Shown one piece after another: positions 12,337 through 25,126 of a stretch of 64,000 nt of DNA. The notes beneath the pieces are model-generated. The model was not told where the DNA came from, ran no database searches, and worked only from the letters and a program-made list of their open reading frames with translations. Origin of the DNA: Diplosphaera chodatii (taxonomy: Eukaryota; Chlorophyta; Trebouxiophyceae; Prasiolales; Stichococcaceae); NCBI GenBank assembly GCA_032358165.1, contig JAALGY010000001.1, forward strand, positions 1,116,001 to 1,180,000. Direction: 5' to 3'. The translations under genes were made by a program, and so were the position numbers. Position 1 is the stretch's first letter; each line of letters begins with the position of its first letter.

Positions 12337-13272
12337 ATGCAGACTCAAGGTGCCAGCACCCAGCAGCTGCCGGCTGGTGCCTTTTACAGGGAACTGCTGA
12401 GCGCCGGCTTCTCTCAGGCCGCCAGCCAGAGTCAAGCTAACATACCGCAGGTGGTAGCATCGGCACCCCCACAGCCAGCTGTGCAGCATGCCGGCATACA
12501 TGCGGCCGCCGCACAGACTAGCTGTGAACGGCGAGTTTCTGGCCTGCATGTATCGGACGCGGCAGTCAATGCCGCTGCATCAGAACATGCTGATGCAGAT
12601 GTCAGAGCTGGCCTGGGCAGCTCGCGACGCTTTGAGATTCGGCAGCCCATCAGCAGCAGGGAGCCGGCTGGGCACATTAGTCCAGCTGACACGGCATTCG
12701 TTGGCCCATCGCTGGACTACGGCATACCTTCAGACAATGTTGGCTTCCAACTGCTGCGAAAGGCAGGGTGGCAGCCGGGCGCCGGCCTTGGTGCAGACTC
12801 CCAGGGCCGCCGCATGCCGCTGGAACAGTCGCAGCAGAAGGGCCGGCAGGGGCTGGGCGCCCCAACGGCCAAACCAGTGCAACCGCAGCCGCAGGCGAAG
12901 CAGCCACAGCAGGGCAAACAGCCGGCGGACATCCAGCAGGTAGGCAGGCAACGGTGGTGCACACTCGCCAAGCTTTTTCACTAAGATCGTACTGTTGTTG
13001 ATCCGCTACTGCTGAAATGATGTGCGAAGACAGACATTCTTGTGCAGGGCAAGCTGGCGCGCATACCGCTACCGGAGGACAGTGAGAGCTATGACGCGAA
13101 GGTCAAGCGCCAACGCCAGGTCCTGCAGGCGGAAGCGGATGATCGGGCGGGCAAGGCCATTCAGCGGTACATGTACATGGCATTCAATGACACCACTGGG
13201 GAGGCAACTGCGGATGTCAACCCTCTGCTGCGACGCAACAGGCGGCTGACTGCCACGAACCCACTGCTGTAG
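12337..13272 (+). CDS. G-patch domain protein
   Basis: Two exons: 12337-12939 (donor CAG|GTAGGC) and 13048-13272 (acceptor TGTGCAG, stop TAG), in phase, about 275 aa. After a Gln/Ala-rich N-terminal half, the G-patch reads NVGFQLLRKAGWQPGAGLG and continues with ADSQGRRMPLE, the typical glycine spacing that binds and activates DEAH helicases. A Gln/Pro linker follows, then a conserved C-terminal block (RYMYMAFNDTTGEATADVN and LLRRNRRLTATNPLL). The likely role is in pre-mRNA splicing or ribosome biogenesis as a helicase cofactor; this is known for the family and not shown here. The frame is open to 12298, so an alternative ATG exists 39 bp upstream. Confidence 0.8.
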
Positions 13273-13514
13273 CATGTGCGGGGCAATTTGTATCAATTGT
13301 ATCATATCCGGTAGTTTCGCTGCCTTTGCATCGGACGGGTTCGAAACAGTTCAGCATTTGGCAGCTGGCAACTTTTGGCCTTGAACAAGGCCAATGGAAA
13401 TCAGATAGACAGTTGGGCCCACAGCATTGTACCGTGCTAGCACCGAGCTGTTGCGAGGCCTGGAACTGCCCAGGGGCTGCCCCCATTCAGTTTGCTTGAA
13501 AAGCGACTGTGTGC

Positions 13515-15434
13515 TCAATAGCCTGCCTCCCTGCTCACAACCCGTTCCCTGGCGTATGGCTGGCCCTCCTCCATCGCGCGGTAGTTCTCGCCTATCTGAG
13601 CAGCCGCCGTGGCAAGTGGTGTGAAGGCAGCCACATGTGGAGTCAGCCGCACACGAGGGTGCCGCCACAGGCCTGAGCTCTGTGGGCGTGACGTGCATTG
13701 GTCAGTGCACCATGGTGACCAGCGCTCTGACACGTCGCCAGTGGACAACCAGCCCCCGCCAACAAATTTGGAATTAGTATTGAGGCACTGGGAACCGCAT
13801 GTTTGCTGGGTGTAGGTGACCCCCTCACCTCTGGCAACGGCTCTGGATCTGTGACATCCGTGATGAGGTGGCCCAACTGCAGTGGGTACACCTCAAGTCA
13901 CTCTGTCCCGTTATGACTTGACCAGCAGTCCGCATTGGACAAGTCGCACTTGAACGCACCTGCCCCGCATCCAGTGCTGCCAACACATCAGCTTCTACCA
14001 TGTGCTTCCCCCTGGCTCCGTTGATGATTGTGGCGCCCTGCGAGCAAGCGCATCTGGTCTGAAGCGTGCCACGAGCACGATATGCTGGTGCGCACCCTAC
14101 AACGCCCAGTTGGCAGCGTGCATGGTCTGCATTGACTGACCGTACCTTTGGTAGCCATGACAGCAGCTCAGCATTGATGATGTGCTCTGTTTCTGGTGTC
14201 AATGGCAGGAGGCACACCTGCATGCAGGACCATAATGCTCGACACAAGTGCACGATGCACGATAGCCTACAGGCTTGGTGCAGACCTCAACGCATAAGGA
14301 AGCACACCAGGTACTCGCACAGCGAGACGAACTCGGATAGCTGGTCCCGCCCAAAGAGTGCCCTGCGATCAGGCTCGCATTGTCGACACTACTCAATCAA
14401 TCTTAAATCTTAATGCTGGTGCCGTCGCCCCAACCACACAATGTGTTGTTATTTTCAAAGGCAAGCATGGCAGCCGACACAAGGGCAAACCTACCTGCCA
14501 TAGGCTTCGTTCCCAGACCGCTGCGTGCGGGTCCAGGAGATCACCCGGTATCCAAGCGACTTGAGTGCGTCAGCTGTTGCACGCCCCATGACACCTGCAG
14601 CACCATGCCAGCGTTTGGATGCAGATATCCAAGATGCAAAATGTGATCATCCGAAAGAGCCTAGTTGAGCTGCAGGCAGCACCTAGGCCCATGATCCCAA
14701 CAGTGACATCCCGGTTGTCTTTGTTGACCCAGCCCTCTAGGCTTTTGTACCTGCCAAAGACACGGTTTCAAAGTCTAATGCGTTTCACCGCTGAGCCGCG
14801 AGGGCTGTGCCAGTATTCGACCTTGCAACCTTCGTGGTGTGCTTGCAAGTGCACATGTGTTGAGTGCCATTGACATAGCAGCTCACCGCACAGCATGCGC
14901 ACCAGCTGTTCTTCCTCTGGTGGTCCAGATATTCATCCATGTGGCGCTGCGTGTTGATCACAGCCCACACGACCTGCATGTGAGCACGAAGTTTTACAGC
15001 AAAAACTGCAAAGTGATGGGCACAGCTAGTCATGTTGCGGCAAAGAGACGACGCACCCATGTGGCCAGGCGCACTCCCATCAGCGGATCGGCAACACGCA
15101 GCAGTGGCACTGTATCCGGAATATCTGGGTCATTAATCACGGTTTCCACACCCGCACCCAGGAGCTGGACCGCCTTCAGATTTATCAGCTGCATGCCACA
15201 ATTACATCGTCTGGTGTGCGACATGCCATCAGCTGTGCATGCCATCAGCCTGCACATTTTCCCATTGGTGTCCAGTTGTTCTCCGCTCGCATCACACCTT
15301 GCTGAAGATGCCTTCTGGGTAGCGCCATCCAATGAACATTTCGATTGCACTGTAGTCCTCCACATCTGGCCAGACTGCAAGCGGTATGCCCTGCTTTCTG
15401 ATGTGCTCCGCCCATGCATCTTTGAGCACCCAAT
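13515..15434 (-). CDS. D-2-hydroxyacid dehydrogenase, glyoxylate/hydroxypyruvate reductase A type
   Basis: Exons on the minus strand: 15434-15298, 15188-15057, 14973-14903, 14750-14683, 14594-14495, 14362-14308, 14217-14146, 14037-13960, 13876-13829, 13679-13515. Phases match throughout, giving about 308 residues. A short first exon upstream of 15434 (about 10-20 aa) is not resolved. The nucleotide-binding motif is VTVGIMGLGVMGRATADALK. The catalytic triad is present: Arg in IINGARGKHMVEADVL, Glu in DVTDPEPLPE and His in RVRLTPHVAAFT. The N-terminal lid reads AVWPDVEDYSAIEMFIGWR. The family reduces glyoxylate or hydroxypyruvate with NAD(P)H. Photorespiratory glyoxylate handling is a reasonable inference in an alga. 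It is tail-to-tail with the G-patch gene, 242 bp apart. Confidence 0.88.
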
Positions 15435-16078
15435 CTGCAAGTGTATGCACCAAGGTCTGCCAGCATCGGAGTGCGGTGCAAGCTCGACGGTAGCTGCCTC
15501 TCTGTTGCTCAGAGTGCTGCAGGGTCACAACGCCACCCACGGCTACACGCCCTGCCTCCAGCATGTGCACCACCACATTCACAGCAACAGTATGTAGAAG
15601 CGCATGGCAAAGTGCTCACCGCAATGCAGCATCGCCTTTGGGTGCGGGGTTTGACCATCCCTCATCACCGCGAGTGGCCTGATGATCCTGCGTGGCACCT
15701 GCGCCGCGGCGCAGGTAATTGTACGAAGGATGTGCGCAATCCTGCCAGCAGACTCGCACCGTGACGTCAGCGCCCTCGTCTGTGCCAAAGTCTGCCAAAG
15801 GTCAAGACGCCGATGCGACTAGCTCTCATGATGCGAATGTAGTTGTGAGGTACATGCTGACATGCCTCAGGCATAGCTGCAATTGCAGCTTACATCCGTA
15901 CATGAGGTGCTGTGTTTGCAGTCTACATCCTGTATGGTGTTACCTGAACACGCATCACCGCGTGGCAGATATCAGACTGGCAATGCATGGCCCATTTGGA
16001 CACTGATTGACACATGCAGCGGTACGGCGCCGTGTGAATTGCCAGCTATGCCGTCGCCCTGCATCTGATCAGGGAGCA
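15435..16078. other. Divergent spacer; missing first exon of the dehydrogenase and promoters
   Basis: The first exon of the minus-strand dehydrogenase must lie here, ending with one leftover base before the acceptor at 15435. Candidate minus-strand blocks near 15580-15800 carry no recognisable motif. The 5' leader of the Rpp30 gene occupies the right end. Confidence 0.4.
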
Positions 16079-18115
16079 ATGAGGTTCTGCGACCTGAATC
16101 TACCTGATATCGAAAGCTGGCAGCTGAGCCAGGCCCGGGTGCAGATGTCGGTGCGCCTGGGGTGGGGCGCCACCGCATGCGCCCATGCAGCTGCGGATAC
16201 CCTGACGGACCGTGACAGGCGCGAAAGCATGACAGCTCCTGCATGTAAGGATAGAATGATGCCGACAAGGAGTCTGCAGACGCTTGGGAGCCACAAAGTG
16301 CTCTCGAGGATGGCAAACGACCGACGTGGCGGCGTCTGTGAGCACATAGGTGCAATATCCGAGCGGTGGCGAGCATTACGATTGACGCAGCTGCCCGGGA
16401 CGCTGCACCTGCCCTCCAGTTCGCGCACAGCCTGCTTCGGCGCCCTGGTGGCGGCAAGGGCCACGAAAGGCAGAAGACAGCCGAGGCAGCGGCTGGCGAG
16501 CGACCACCGCACCTAGATACAGCAGGTCCGGCGGGAATAAAGGCCACGCGTGACATCGGCACTGCCGATGGTAGTGCAGCACATGCACACGCAGTGTCAC
16601 CGCCAGGACTAGGATCACTGGACCAGGATGCATACGGCGCTGCCTGCGCTGTGGACAGCAAGCAGACAGCAGCCCAGTCCGCTGCTGAGGCTGCGCCGGC
16701 TGCAGCAGACGATGAAGCGCAGGAGCAGCCCGCAGCTGCACATGGTGCCCTGTTGGGTCAAAACGTGCTGCACGCAGCACAGCCAGCTGCCGACACCGTG
16801 ATGGAAAGCAAGCCTTCGGAGCGGTCAGCAGGCCAAGGTTGGGACCTGCCCTTCAGGCAGCTCACGCGGCTCACCTTTTCGGCCACAGAAGCAGGGCAGG
16901 CGCAGCTGCTGGCACAGCGCTCGGATGTCACGAACACATACGACATCATCGCCGTGCAGCCGCTGTCAGAGCGCGTCATGCAGCAGGCAAGGCAATCCCC
17001 TAAAAGTTGTCCTGGCCTGATGCCCTGCCAACGGATTACATCATCGCGAGCCGCTACAGGTCCCAATGCCTTGAGCAGTATGACAGGCTGTTCGGGGCAC
17101 TGCCTGCCGAGACAGAACAGCTGAACAGCCTGCCAAGAAAGCGTGCTGTGTCTGGGCATGCAGGCCTGCATGTCGCTGCCCGTTGACCTGATCTGCCTGG
17201 ACCTGACAAAGCGGCTGCCCTTCCGCTTGAAGCCGCCGCTGCTGCAGGCCGCCCTGGCTCGCGGCGTGCACTTCGAGGTGCGCTGGTAGTTGATCCTGCT
17301 AGTACATGCCTGGTCAGTGGTTAGTGCATCAGAAGCCTCAACACGTCATGATTACTTTGGTACAGGTCAGCTATGCGCCGGCGCTTCGGGAGGCCACAGC
17401 CCGCCGCAACGTGTTTGCCAACGCTCAGGCGCTGGCGCGAGCAACTCGTGGTGCGGGTTGAGAAGTGTTGCATCTTGGCTTGGCAGTTCTGTGGAAGCGT
17501 GGATCAATATATCACAGGATTGCATGCCGGCCCGGCAGCCGACAGCAGCCATGGTGCTGCAGGGCGTGGCATCGTTGTGTCCAGCGGCGCCCGATCTGCA
17601 TACGAGCTGCGGGGTCCGTTTGATGTCATCAACCTGGCGACACTGTTCGGCCTAAGCCAACGCCAGGCCAAGGTAGATCCCTAGCATAGCCCTGTTGGGC
17701 AGTACAGGCTTTACCATTCACGGATCTGCAGGGAGCTGAGACCACCTACCACAGAAGTGTAATCACTGTGCAGGTCGCATGCTCCGAGGCATGTCAGGCG
17801 GTCATCGAGCATGGAGTGCAGCGGCGGGCGTACAAGGGGGTGCTGACAATCCATCGGCTGCACCCTGCTGGTGATGCAGCACTCGGGGTTACTGCCGATG
17901 GCAGCATTGATGGCAGGGGCGCTGGCGTGCGGCCTTTGAGCGATGCTGCAGCGTCAGCGACAGAGCCAAGCAGCCATGCAGACAAGGCAGACTTGTCTTC
18001 TGGGCAGGTGGTTCCACCCACCGGTGTTGGCAGCAGGGCAAGGGCGCCACCGCAGCCACTCCGGCAGAAACACCAGCAGCAGAGACAACAGAAAAGGGGC
18101 AAACGAAAGCGCTGA
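16079..18115 (+). CDS. RPP30: Ribonuclease P/MRP subunit Rpp30
   Basis: Six exons: 16079-16244, 16391-16986, 17164-17277, 17366-17450, 17563-17672, 17774-18115; in phase, about 470 aa. The protein starts MRFCDLNLP, the usual Rpp30 opening, and keeps the TIM-barrel-like blocks: LGWGATACAHAAAD, YDIIAVQPLSERVMQQAC, VDLICLDLTKRLPF, VSYAPALREATARRNVFANA, GIVVSSGARSAYELRGPFDV and INLATLFGLSQRQAK. Rpp30 is a protein subunit of nuclear RNase P (tRNA 5' maturation) and RNase MRP (rRNA processing). The second exon carries a long Ala/Gln-rich insert (about residues 75-200) not typical of short homologues. The C-terminus is basic (RQQKRGKRKR). Intron 2 (16987-17163) appears to use a GC donor (CAG|GCAAGG). 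The gene is tail-to-tail with the BTS-like gene. Confidence 0.9.
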
Positions 18116-18462
18116 ATGCTGGCTCGCTGCCTGTTGGCTTTAATGTCGCAGCCTTCATCAGATGCACTGCATGGAGAGCTATAGCAGAGGACCCTGCTGC
18201 GACCCGGCTTTGTATGGAACAGTTGAAAGAGTAGCACACCTGAAACTGCTATTTGTCAACCTTCCAACTCGAAACCACCGACAAACACTAAAACCTGCTC
18301 ACACATGTGAAAGCGCAAGTGCTACAGACTGCCACTCTTGCCAAGTCGTGCTGAATTAATTAAATCGAAATTGTGATGACATGCGCCAACGCTTGGTGCA
18401 AGGCACATCAACACTAGGCTCCACGCTCGCCTCCAAGTCACAGCCCCGAGCTTCACTGCCGC

Positions 18463-21400
18463 TCATACCAGCCGTGTGTTATACGATCCACAGCTTGAAC
18501 ACTTGTGGTATACAAAATGGAATGGCGCCTCGCCTCGTTTCTGCAAGCATGTATCGATCATCAGTTGCAAGTACATTGGAAGATCATTTGCCCGGGAGTA
18601 ATGTGGACAGCAGTTGTTGAAGAAACACTGCGGCAACTGATGAAGTGCAGGACACAGCAGAGGCACACCTCGCAGTCATTGCACAGCAGTGTCTGCTTGC
18701 GGCTGGCATACTCAGCTGGCAGGGGGCCTGCCGCCGCAACCAGCGCATCAATCATCTGCAGTGTATGGAATCTGTCGTCTTGCACAGAGCCATGCCATCA
18801 CGTGTGAGCATGATGTAGATGCCAACATGCTCGACAGGAATAGGCGTTGTATAGTGCGATATGTGAGCACACACCTGGAAGTACACAGCCATGTCACCGA
18901 GAGACTTGGAGCACAGCGGGCACGTGTAATTGTACCGTGTGTACTGCCCAAAGCAGTGCGAGTGCATGAAGTGGCCACATGGCAGCTCCTGTGGGCCAAG
19001 AACACGGAGTTCAACAGTGGTCAGCTGCAAGGAAAGAGCCACTGATGCTGCATTTTGGGTCGGCCGGCGTGCCTTACTGCAAACAACAGACACGTTGGCC
19101 CTGCCACAATGCTGTGGACATGCACACGGCACACCCTGTAAGGCTGGTTGCTGTCGAAGAGGTACTCGGTGCACACGGGACAGGTTGACAGGTCGCGGCA
19201 CTTGTGGTGCGCAAACTCGGTCAGGTGCATGCAGCAGTTGCACTGCATGCAGTGGCACGCATCCAGGCCCAGGCCCGCGCCTCGGCGGCACAGATTGCAG
19301 TATGGGCAATGGTAGATCTGCATCAACAGGTGGTTCTGGCACATGTCAGCGGAGAGAGGGCGCCAGAATGCGAATTTGGCCCTGACCATCTGACATGCAG
19401 TGCCATGCACTTGAAATGCGAATGCGACTGTATTCATGAGGCTGACCTGACGACCAGGTACGTCATCCCACAGTCTGCAAATCCCACAGAAATATGCCGC
19501 CAGCTTGTGGCCGCACGCATTGCACTCGCCTGTAGGGAGGATCGATACAACGCCTCAAATGTCTTTCGTCCGCAGGACAGAGCAGGTTAAGTAACACTGG
19601 ACTCTGACACCCCTTCCCTGCACATATGCGTTCATGGACGGCTCACCTGCCACAGGCTGCTGCTTGCCGCAGTGCATGCACGCCATCATGGACACCGCCT
19701 TGGCGTCCAGCAGGTGGTCCTCTGCCTCGTCGTGGCAGTGGCGGCAGGTGAAGACGCGCCCGCAGCAAGGGGCCACCAGCGCTGCGCCCCGAGCGTAGTG
19801 CTTGCAACCCAGCGCCCCACTGTCGCATCCAGGAGCAATGCGTCACAGTCAACCATGCTGACTGACAGTGAGATAGATGATTGCTGTTACATCAGCAGCT
19901 AGGTGCAGGTCGTGCGACTCGGCAACCGTGCAGTGGAAGAAATCATCAACCACCCACCTGTCGGTGTGCGTGCAGTGGAAGGCTGCGGACTGCTGCGCTG
20001 CGTCTGCCCCCTCGCTGCTGACGCCCAGCTTGTGCTGCTGCTGCGCCACGATGTAGCGCGACGCCATGATGTGCTGCATCAGGTACGCCTTGCGGGCGGG
20101 CTCCAGGTTCTTGTCGCCCCACATGCGCCGCACCGCACCCTCCAGCTGCTTCTGGTTCATGCGGAAGATGTCCTGCAGTGCAGGAAGGGCCACGCCAACT
20201 GAACCCACGGACCCACCAGGGTATGTTGAGACTGGTGACAGCAGAATGTACGAATTGATGCAGGTACAGCGCAGGACGCACCTCCCAACCAGGGCGGAAG
20301 GTACCAGACAGCGACTGCGACGGCGGGGCGTCTGCACCCGGGATGGCTGCTGCCGGCGTGCCAGCTGCCAGGTACTCTGCCACCTGCGCCAGCGGTGCAT
20401 CAGCGCCGCCAGCTGGTGTGCCAGCACAACTGCTGGGTCCTGCTGGATCAGTGGCAGCGTTGCCGCCACTGCTCGCGCCACCATCAGCTGCCACAGTCGT
20501 GGCACTGCGGTCAGATGCAGCTGTCGGAGATGAGGCGGAGATTGCCGCTGCCTGCTCAGCGGCAGCTGCTGACACTTCGGAGGTGCCGGTGCCAGGGGCA
20601 TCGACCGCTGTGGGGCTGCCGCCCGAGCTGGCTCCGGCACCCAGCGGCCCAGACATGGTGGACGCCAGCCAGCGGTCGAAGGCTGTGTTGCGGGTGGCAG
20701 ACCGCAGCGACTCCATCATGCCACGCTGTTCCTCCTCTGTGAAAGACCCTGTACACACGCCATGCTTGATGTCAAGTTGCTGACATCACTGCTGTTCAAA
20801 GCGTGCTCAGCCAAGCGATCAAAAGGCAGCGCTGCAGCCCTGCAGGCTGCCAGAGTACTGGTCAGGTGAGTGGCACTGCATTGCTGCAGGCCGCAGGGTG
20901 GCTCACCCGTGACCCAGGGCAGCAGCGACTGCATGACCTCCGCGCCTGTGCGGCCGATGATGACGCCCACCAGCCGCTCCTGCTCCTCCGACGTGAAGTT
21001 CTCCGCAAACAGCGGCCACAGTTCCCGCTCCTCTGCCTGGACACCAGCACAGGGCCTGATCACACTGGCAACATCTGACGGTATGCAGAGCGTCTGGGTA
21101 CCGCAGGGAGTGAATTTGCGACACCCTGCGAGATTTCGTTCGGCACATGTCATGTGAAGCTGCTGCACCTGCACGTGCTGCTCAAGGGAGGCCCTGAGTG
21201 CGGCCGACATGCGGTGCAGCTGCCCTGCCAGCTGCCGCAGCTGGGCGCTGTCCCCAGCATCCTTCAGCGCCAGGATGATGCGGTGCGTCTGCTGCAGCAG
21301 CTGCTCCTCCTGCTGGTGGTCCAGCGTGTAGGCATGGCTGACGTTCACCAGCGCCTCCTTCGCCTGTTGGCAAGGACACCAGCATGTCAGTGCATATCAC

Positions 21401-24400
21401 GCATTGGCTGTGTTCCTGAGCACCAGCTGCGCCCACGGCAAGCATGCAGGGATGACGCAAGTACAGATGGTGAAACCGATCGTACCTCCAAGGCAGGAAA
21501 CACGATCTCGTCCTCAGACAGCGAGTGGGCCCGATACAGGCCCCACATAAACTGAAAACGCCCCTCCAGCTGCTGGATCATCTGCAGGCATGTGAGTATC
21601 TTGCTCAGTGGAACAGATCTGGTCAAGACAGGGTCAACAGTCAGTATGCAACAAGGGTATGGACACAGTTCATGCTGGGATCGGCAGTGGCCCACTTTGG
21701 CAATGATGCTCGAGTTGCTCGAGTCTGCAGCGGCATGGGCTGCCGCCGAGAACCGTGCAGCATCAGCCTCAAGCCGCAGCAGATCTCGCCGCAGGGCCTT
21801 GTGGAACTGGAAGATGTGGTCGATGGGGTTGGAGCCGCTGAGCATACGTGGCGAGGTGGAGGCGGCCCCAGGGCTGTCCAACTCCTGCATATGCAACCAT
21901 TGACATTCGCGATGATTGACTCCGAGTGAGACAGACAGTGCAGTCTAACGGGGGCTGACGGGGGCTGAAAAGGTCAAACCAACGAGCGCGATTCAAGAAT
22001 GTATGTGTGCCACTTACTGCTGCCTGGCTGGGTTCATCGACCGTGCCGATGCGAGCACGCTTGCGGGGTGGCTCGCTGTCAGCAGCAGTCGGGGTGCGCG
22101 GCGGGCCGCAGGTGTGGTTCTCATAGAGCTTGGGATCGTCCTGCGGGCATGACGAAAATGTGAGATGGGGGGGATGTGATGGCTGTTGTTACTGGTCACC
22201 TACCCATTGCCCATGGTCACTTCGGGGTCTGCAAGGCGCCAGCCATAAAGTGACATGTGTTTGCTATCATTGCACATCAAACAACAAGCTCACAGGCTCT
22301 GGTGATGTGCGGGCATTGCCTCGGCCCCGTGCTGCCCAAAGCTCCAGAAGCTCGACCAGGGCAGCGTCTGCCGCTGGTGCCGCAGCGCGCACCTGGCCCA
22401 AGCAGCTACCATGCTCGAGAGGATGTACAACTGGTTGCAGCACACTCACCAGGACAACATTATCTGTGTGGATGTAGCTCCCAAGATGTTGCCGAGTCTA
22501 CACTGCAAACACCCTCATAGAAATCGTTCAAAAGTGCACACCGTTGCCAGCATCTCCTCGATGTCTGGCTCAGGCAGTTTGGCAGCAAGCCACGGCATCA
22601 CACGCTCCAGCAGGCGAAGCGGCATTGCCCGCAACGTCCGCCACACCTGATGCGTGACAGCAGGGAAGGTACATGATGCGTCTGATCCATGTCTGATGTA
22701 AACAGTCCACATCAGCTTGTATACATCCTGCGATGCCATCCAATGATGATCCCAGTCTCACCATGGCACGCTGCTCTGCGACACACAGGTGCTGCTGCAG
22801 CAGTGGGAAGACGGCAGCCTCCTCCCGGCGCATGTGCGCGCACATGGAACCACGCACAGCGTCCGCTGCTGTACACAGCTGCGCTGTCAGCTGCGCCACC
22901 TCCTTAGCACCCCGCCTGCCATGGTGACATGGTACAAGTTGGGTCTGCAAGGCTGGAAGTGCATGTCAGATGGGCAGGACACTCGTGGTTACAACGGGTG
23001 AAGTGTCCCCGTGATGCCAGCAACATCCTTTACATCCGTAAAACAGCCAGGTATTGCATCCCTCCTACCTGGCAAAGGCCTTGACCTCTTTCAGCAGGCG
23101 ACCCAGCTCCTCAAAATGCGCCGCTTCACTGCTGTGCTCATCACCACACGTTTGCAGGCTGAGGCGCTGTGCCGTCTCCTTGTCGGGGCACAGCCGCCGC
23201 GCCGCCGGCAGCAACACCTCCTCCTCGGAGGCAGAATGGCACGAGCAGACCTGCAGTCGACACTATTGCTGTTGGAAGTATGCATCTCCAAACACACCTG
23301 CATTGTATGCCAAAGCAAGCACGCTGTGAACCTGACTGAGGATTCAATCGAGGATACTATAGTGCTGATCGTTGACACCAGGACATGCAACACGAAGGGG
23401 ATGCTCACCGCACGCAGAAAGCGGTGACGCTCCACAAGGGCTTCCAGCTCGCGCGCGCCGCGGCCGTCAGCCGCCAGGCCACGCGCACCGTCTGCAAATG
23501 CGTCCAGTGCCGACCGGATGGCCGAGTGCAGGTGGAGGATCTCCTACAGAGCAGTAGGCACTGATGCTCATGTCGATGGTGTTGCCTGATCTGTGGCACA
23601 CTGTGCAGGAGTTGCAGCAGCCTGGATGGCATACGCAAGGGCACACACAGCAAAGCCACTGCTCTGTCGAACCTCGATGGGAGAGCGGGCTGGAGGCGGC
23701 TCAGCCAAAGCGCACGGCTCCACACACTCGCTCGCCAGGCCATGAAGCCGGACGCGGCAGCAGGAACCCGGTGATGACACAGCGGTGTGCTCTGCCTGCA
23801 CGGGCCTGCCGGTGCGGATGCCGGGCAGCAGCTGCAGCGAGGGCAGCAGATCCGCTGACTCTAGATCTGGCAGCTGCTGGGTCCGCTGCTGAGGGGCCAG
23901 TTGGAGGCCTGCTGGGTGTTGATGAGGCTGACCAACAGCGGGGTCGACAGGTGCCAGCCATGTGACCAGCAGTTGCCGCAACAGCCGGTCGTCCACCACG
24001 TCACCAACCTGCAAACCCGTGGCACCATTGTTGCTTGACTACTGCAACTGATTGACTGACTGGATAGCGATATGTTGCAGCTGCCAACAAGAGGAAGCGC
24101 TGCTCTCACCTGGCGACAGAGCTGCTCTTGCTCAGGGATAGGCACATTAGGCTTCAGCCACGCCAGGACCGTCTCCACCGATACAAGCGGGATGGTGCAG
24201 AGGAATTGCGCAACCAGACTTGCCTGCAAATGGTACCACTTGCCATCGTTATTTACATAGAGCAGGAAGAATGCAATTGCGTTGCCAGAGGGGCAACGAT
24301 TAAGTTTGGAACACACCTGCTCAGCATGACTGAAATGCCGCAGCAGTAGCGGGAACAGCTGCTCCTCCTCTTTGGCCAGATGCTTGCGCAGCGTAGTGTG

Positions 24401-25126
24401 GATCTCCTCAGATTTACACACCAATTGCTGCACTGTACTGCTGCGTTGCTCAGCCGCCTGCCCAAGCGCTGCATTCAGCAGCTGCGACAGCTGCTCGAAC
24501 AAGCGTTCCTGTGGTGAGCAGGAAGCATGTCTCCCAATGTGCATAGGTGACATGAAGAGTGCGGTTTGTTGGCGTCAACTGCTGGCAGGCATGGTCAAGC
24601 TAGCTCACCTCGTCTTCGTGCTCAACACTGTATGCCAGGGTCACGTTCTTGACCTTGGCATCGAGTGCAGGATAGACAACCTGTGCAGAGCATGCAACTA
24701 CTGTGTTGTCATTGAGCAGCGGCATCGCACACACACTGCATGGTATGCAGCAGCCCGCTGGGCCCTGCGATGCTTGTAGCAGCGTCCCTTGCACCGCATC
24801 CACGGGCATGACTACCCACAGCTCCGGCCGCCTCACACCTCGTCCTCGACGCTGCTGTGGTACTTGTAGATGCGCTCCAGAAACGTATATCGCTCCTTCA
24901 GCGCCGCGAGCTTGGACACCAGCGCCTCGCCGTCCGACTCGCTGACCAGCTCCTTCACGCCCGCCTCCAGGCTCACCAGTTCATTTCGGATGGCGTTGTG
25001 CACGTGCAGGTACACGAAGTTCACCGGTGCACCGTCGGGTGTCAGGGACTGCTGAGACGCCTTGATGTGCATGTCTGGCCGCTGCACAGGCGTTGTGGCA
25101 TGGCTTGCTGTCGCTGCGGCTGCCAT
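18463..25126 (-). CDS. BTS: BRUTUS-like hemerythrin E3 ubiquitin ligase (three HHE domains, CHY/CTCHY, RING, zinc ribbon)
   Basis: Minus-strand exons: 25126-24839, 24680-24609, 24508-24317, 24223-24110, 24008 to about 23675 (end uncertain), 23543-23409, 23250-23069, 22915-22762, 22646-22542, 22392-22294, 22140-22018, 21884-21696, 21581-21486, 21363-21169, 21036-20907, 20748-20282, 20172-19958, 19819-19647, 19529-19447, 19317-19135, 18988-18875, 18755-18669, 18540-18463. The protein is about 1,265 aa, close to Arabidopsis BTS. Three hemerythrin domains carry the H/HxxxE/H/HxxxE pattern: (1) [29 protein letters not shown]; (2) [33 protein letters not shown]; (3) [31 protein letters not shown]. 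Next come CHY zinc finger ([16 protein letters not shown]), CTCHY ([16 protein letters not shown]), RING ([22 protein letters not shown]) and the terminal ribbon ([19 protein letters not shown]). Family members bind iron and degrade iron-response bHLH factors. Confidence 0.93.

Noticed and set aside
22130..22477. Plus-strand frames opposite the BTS-like exons
   Set aside because: The minus strand carries phase-consistent exons with conserved hemerythrin sequence.
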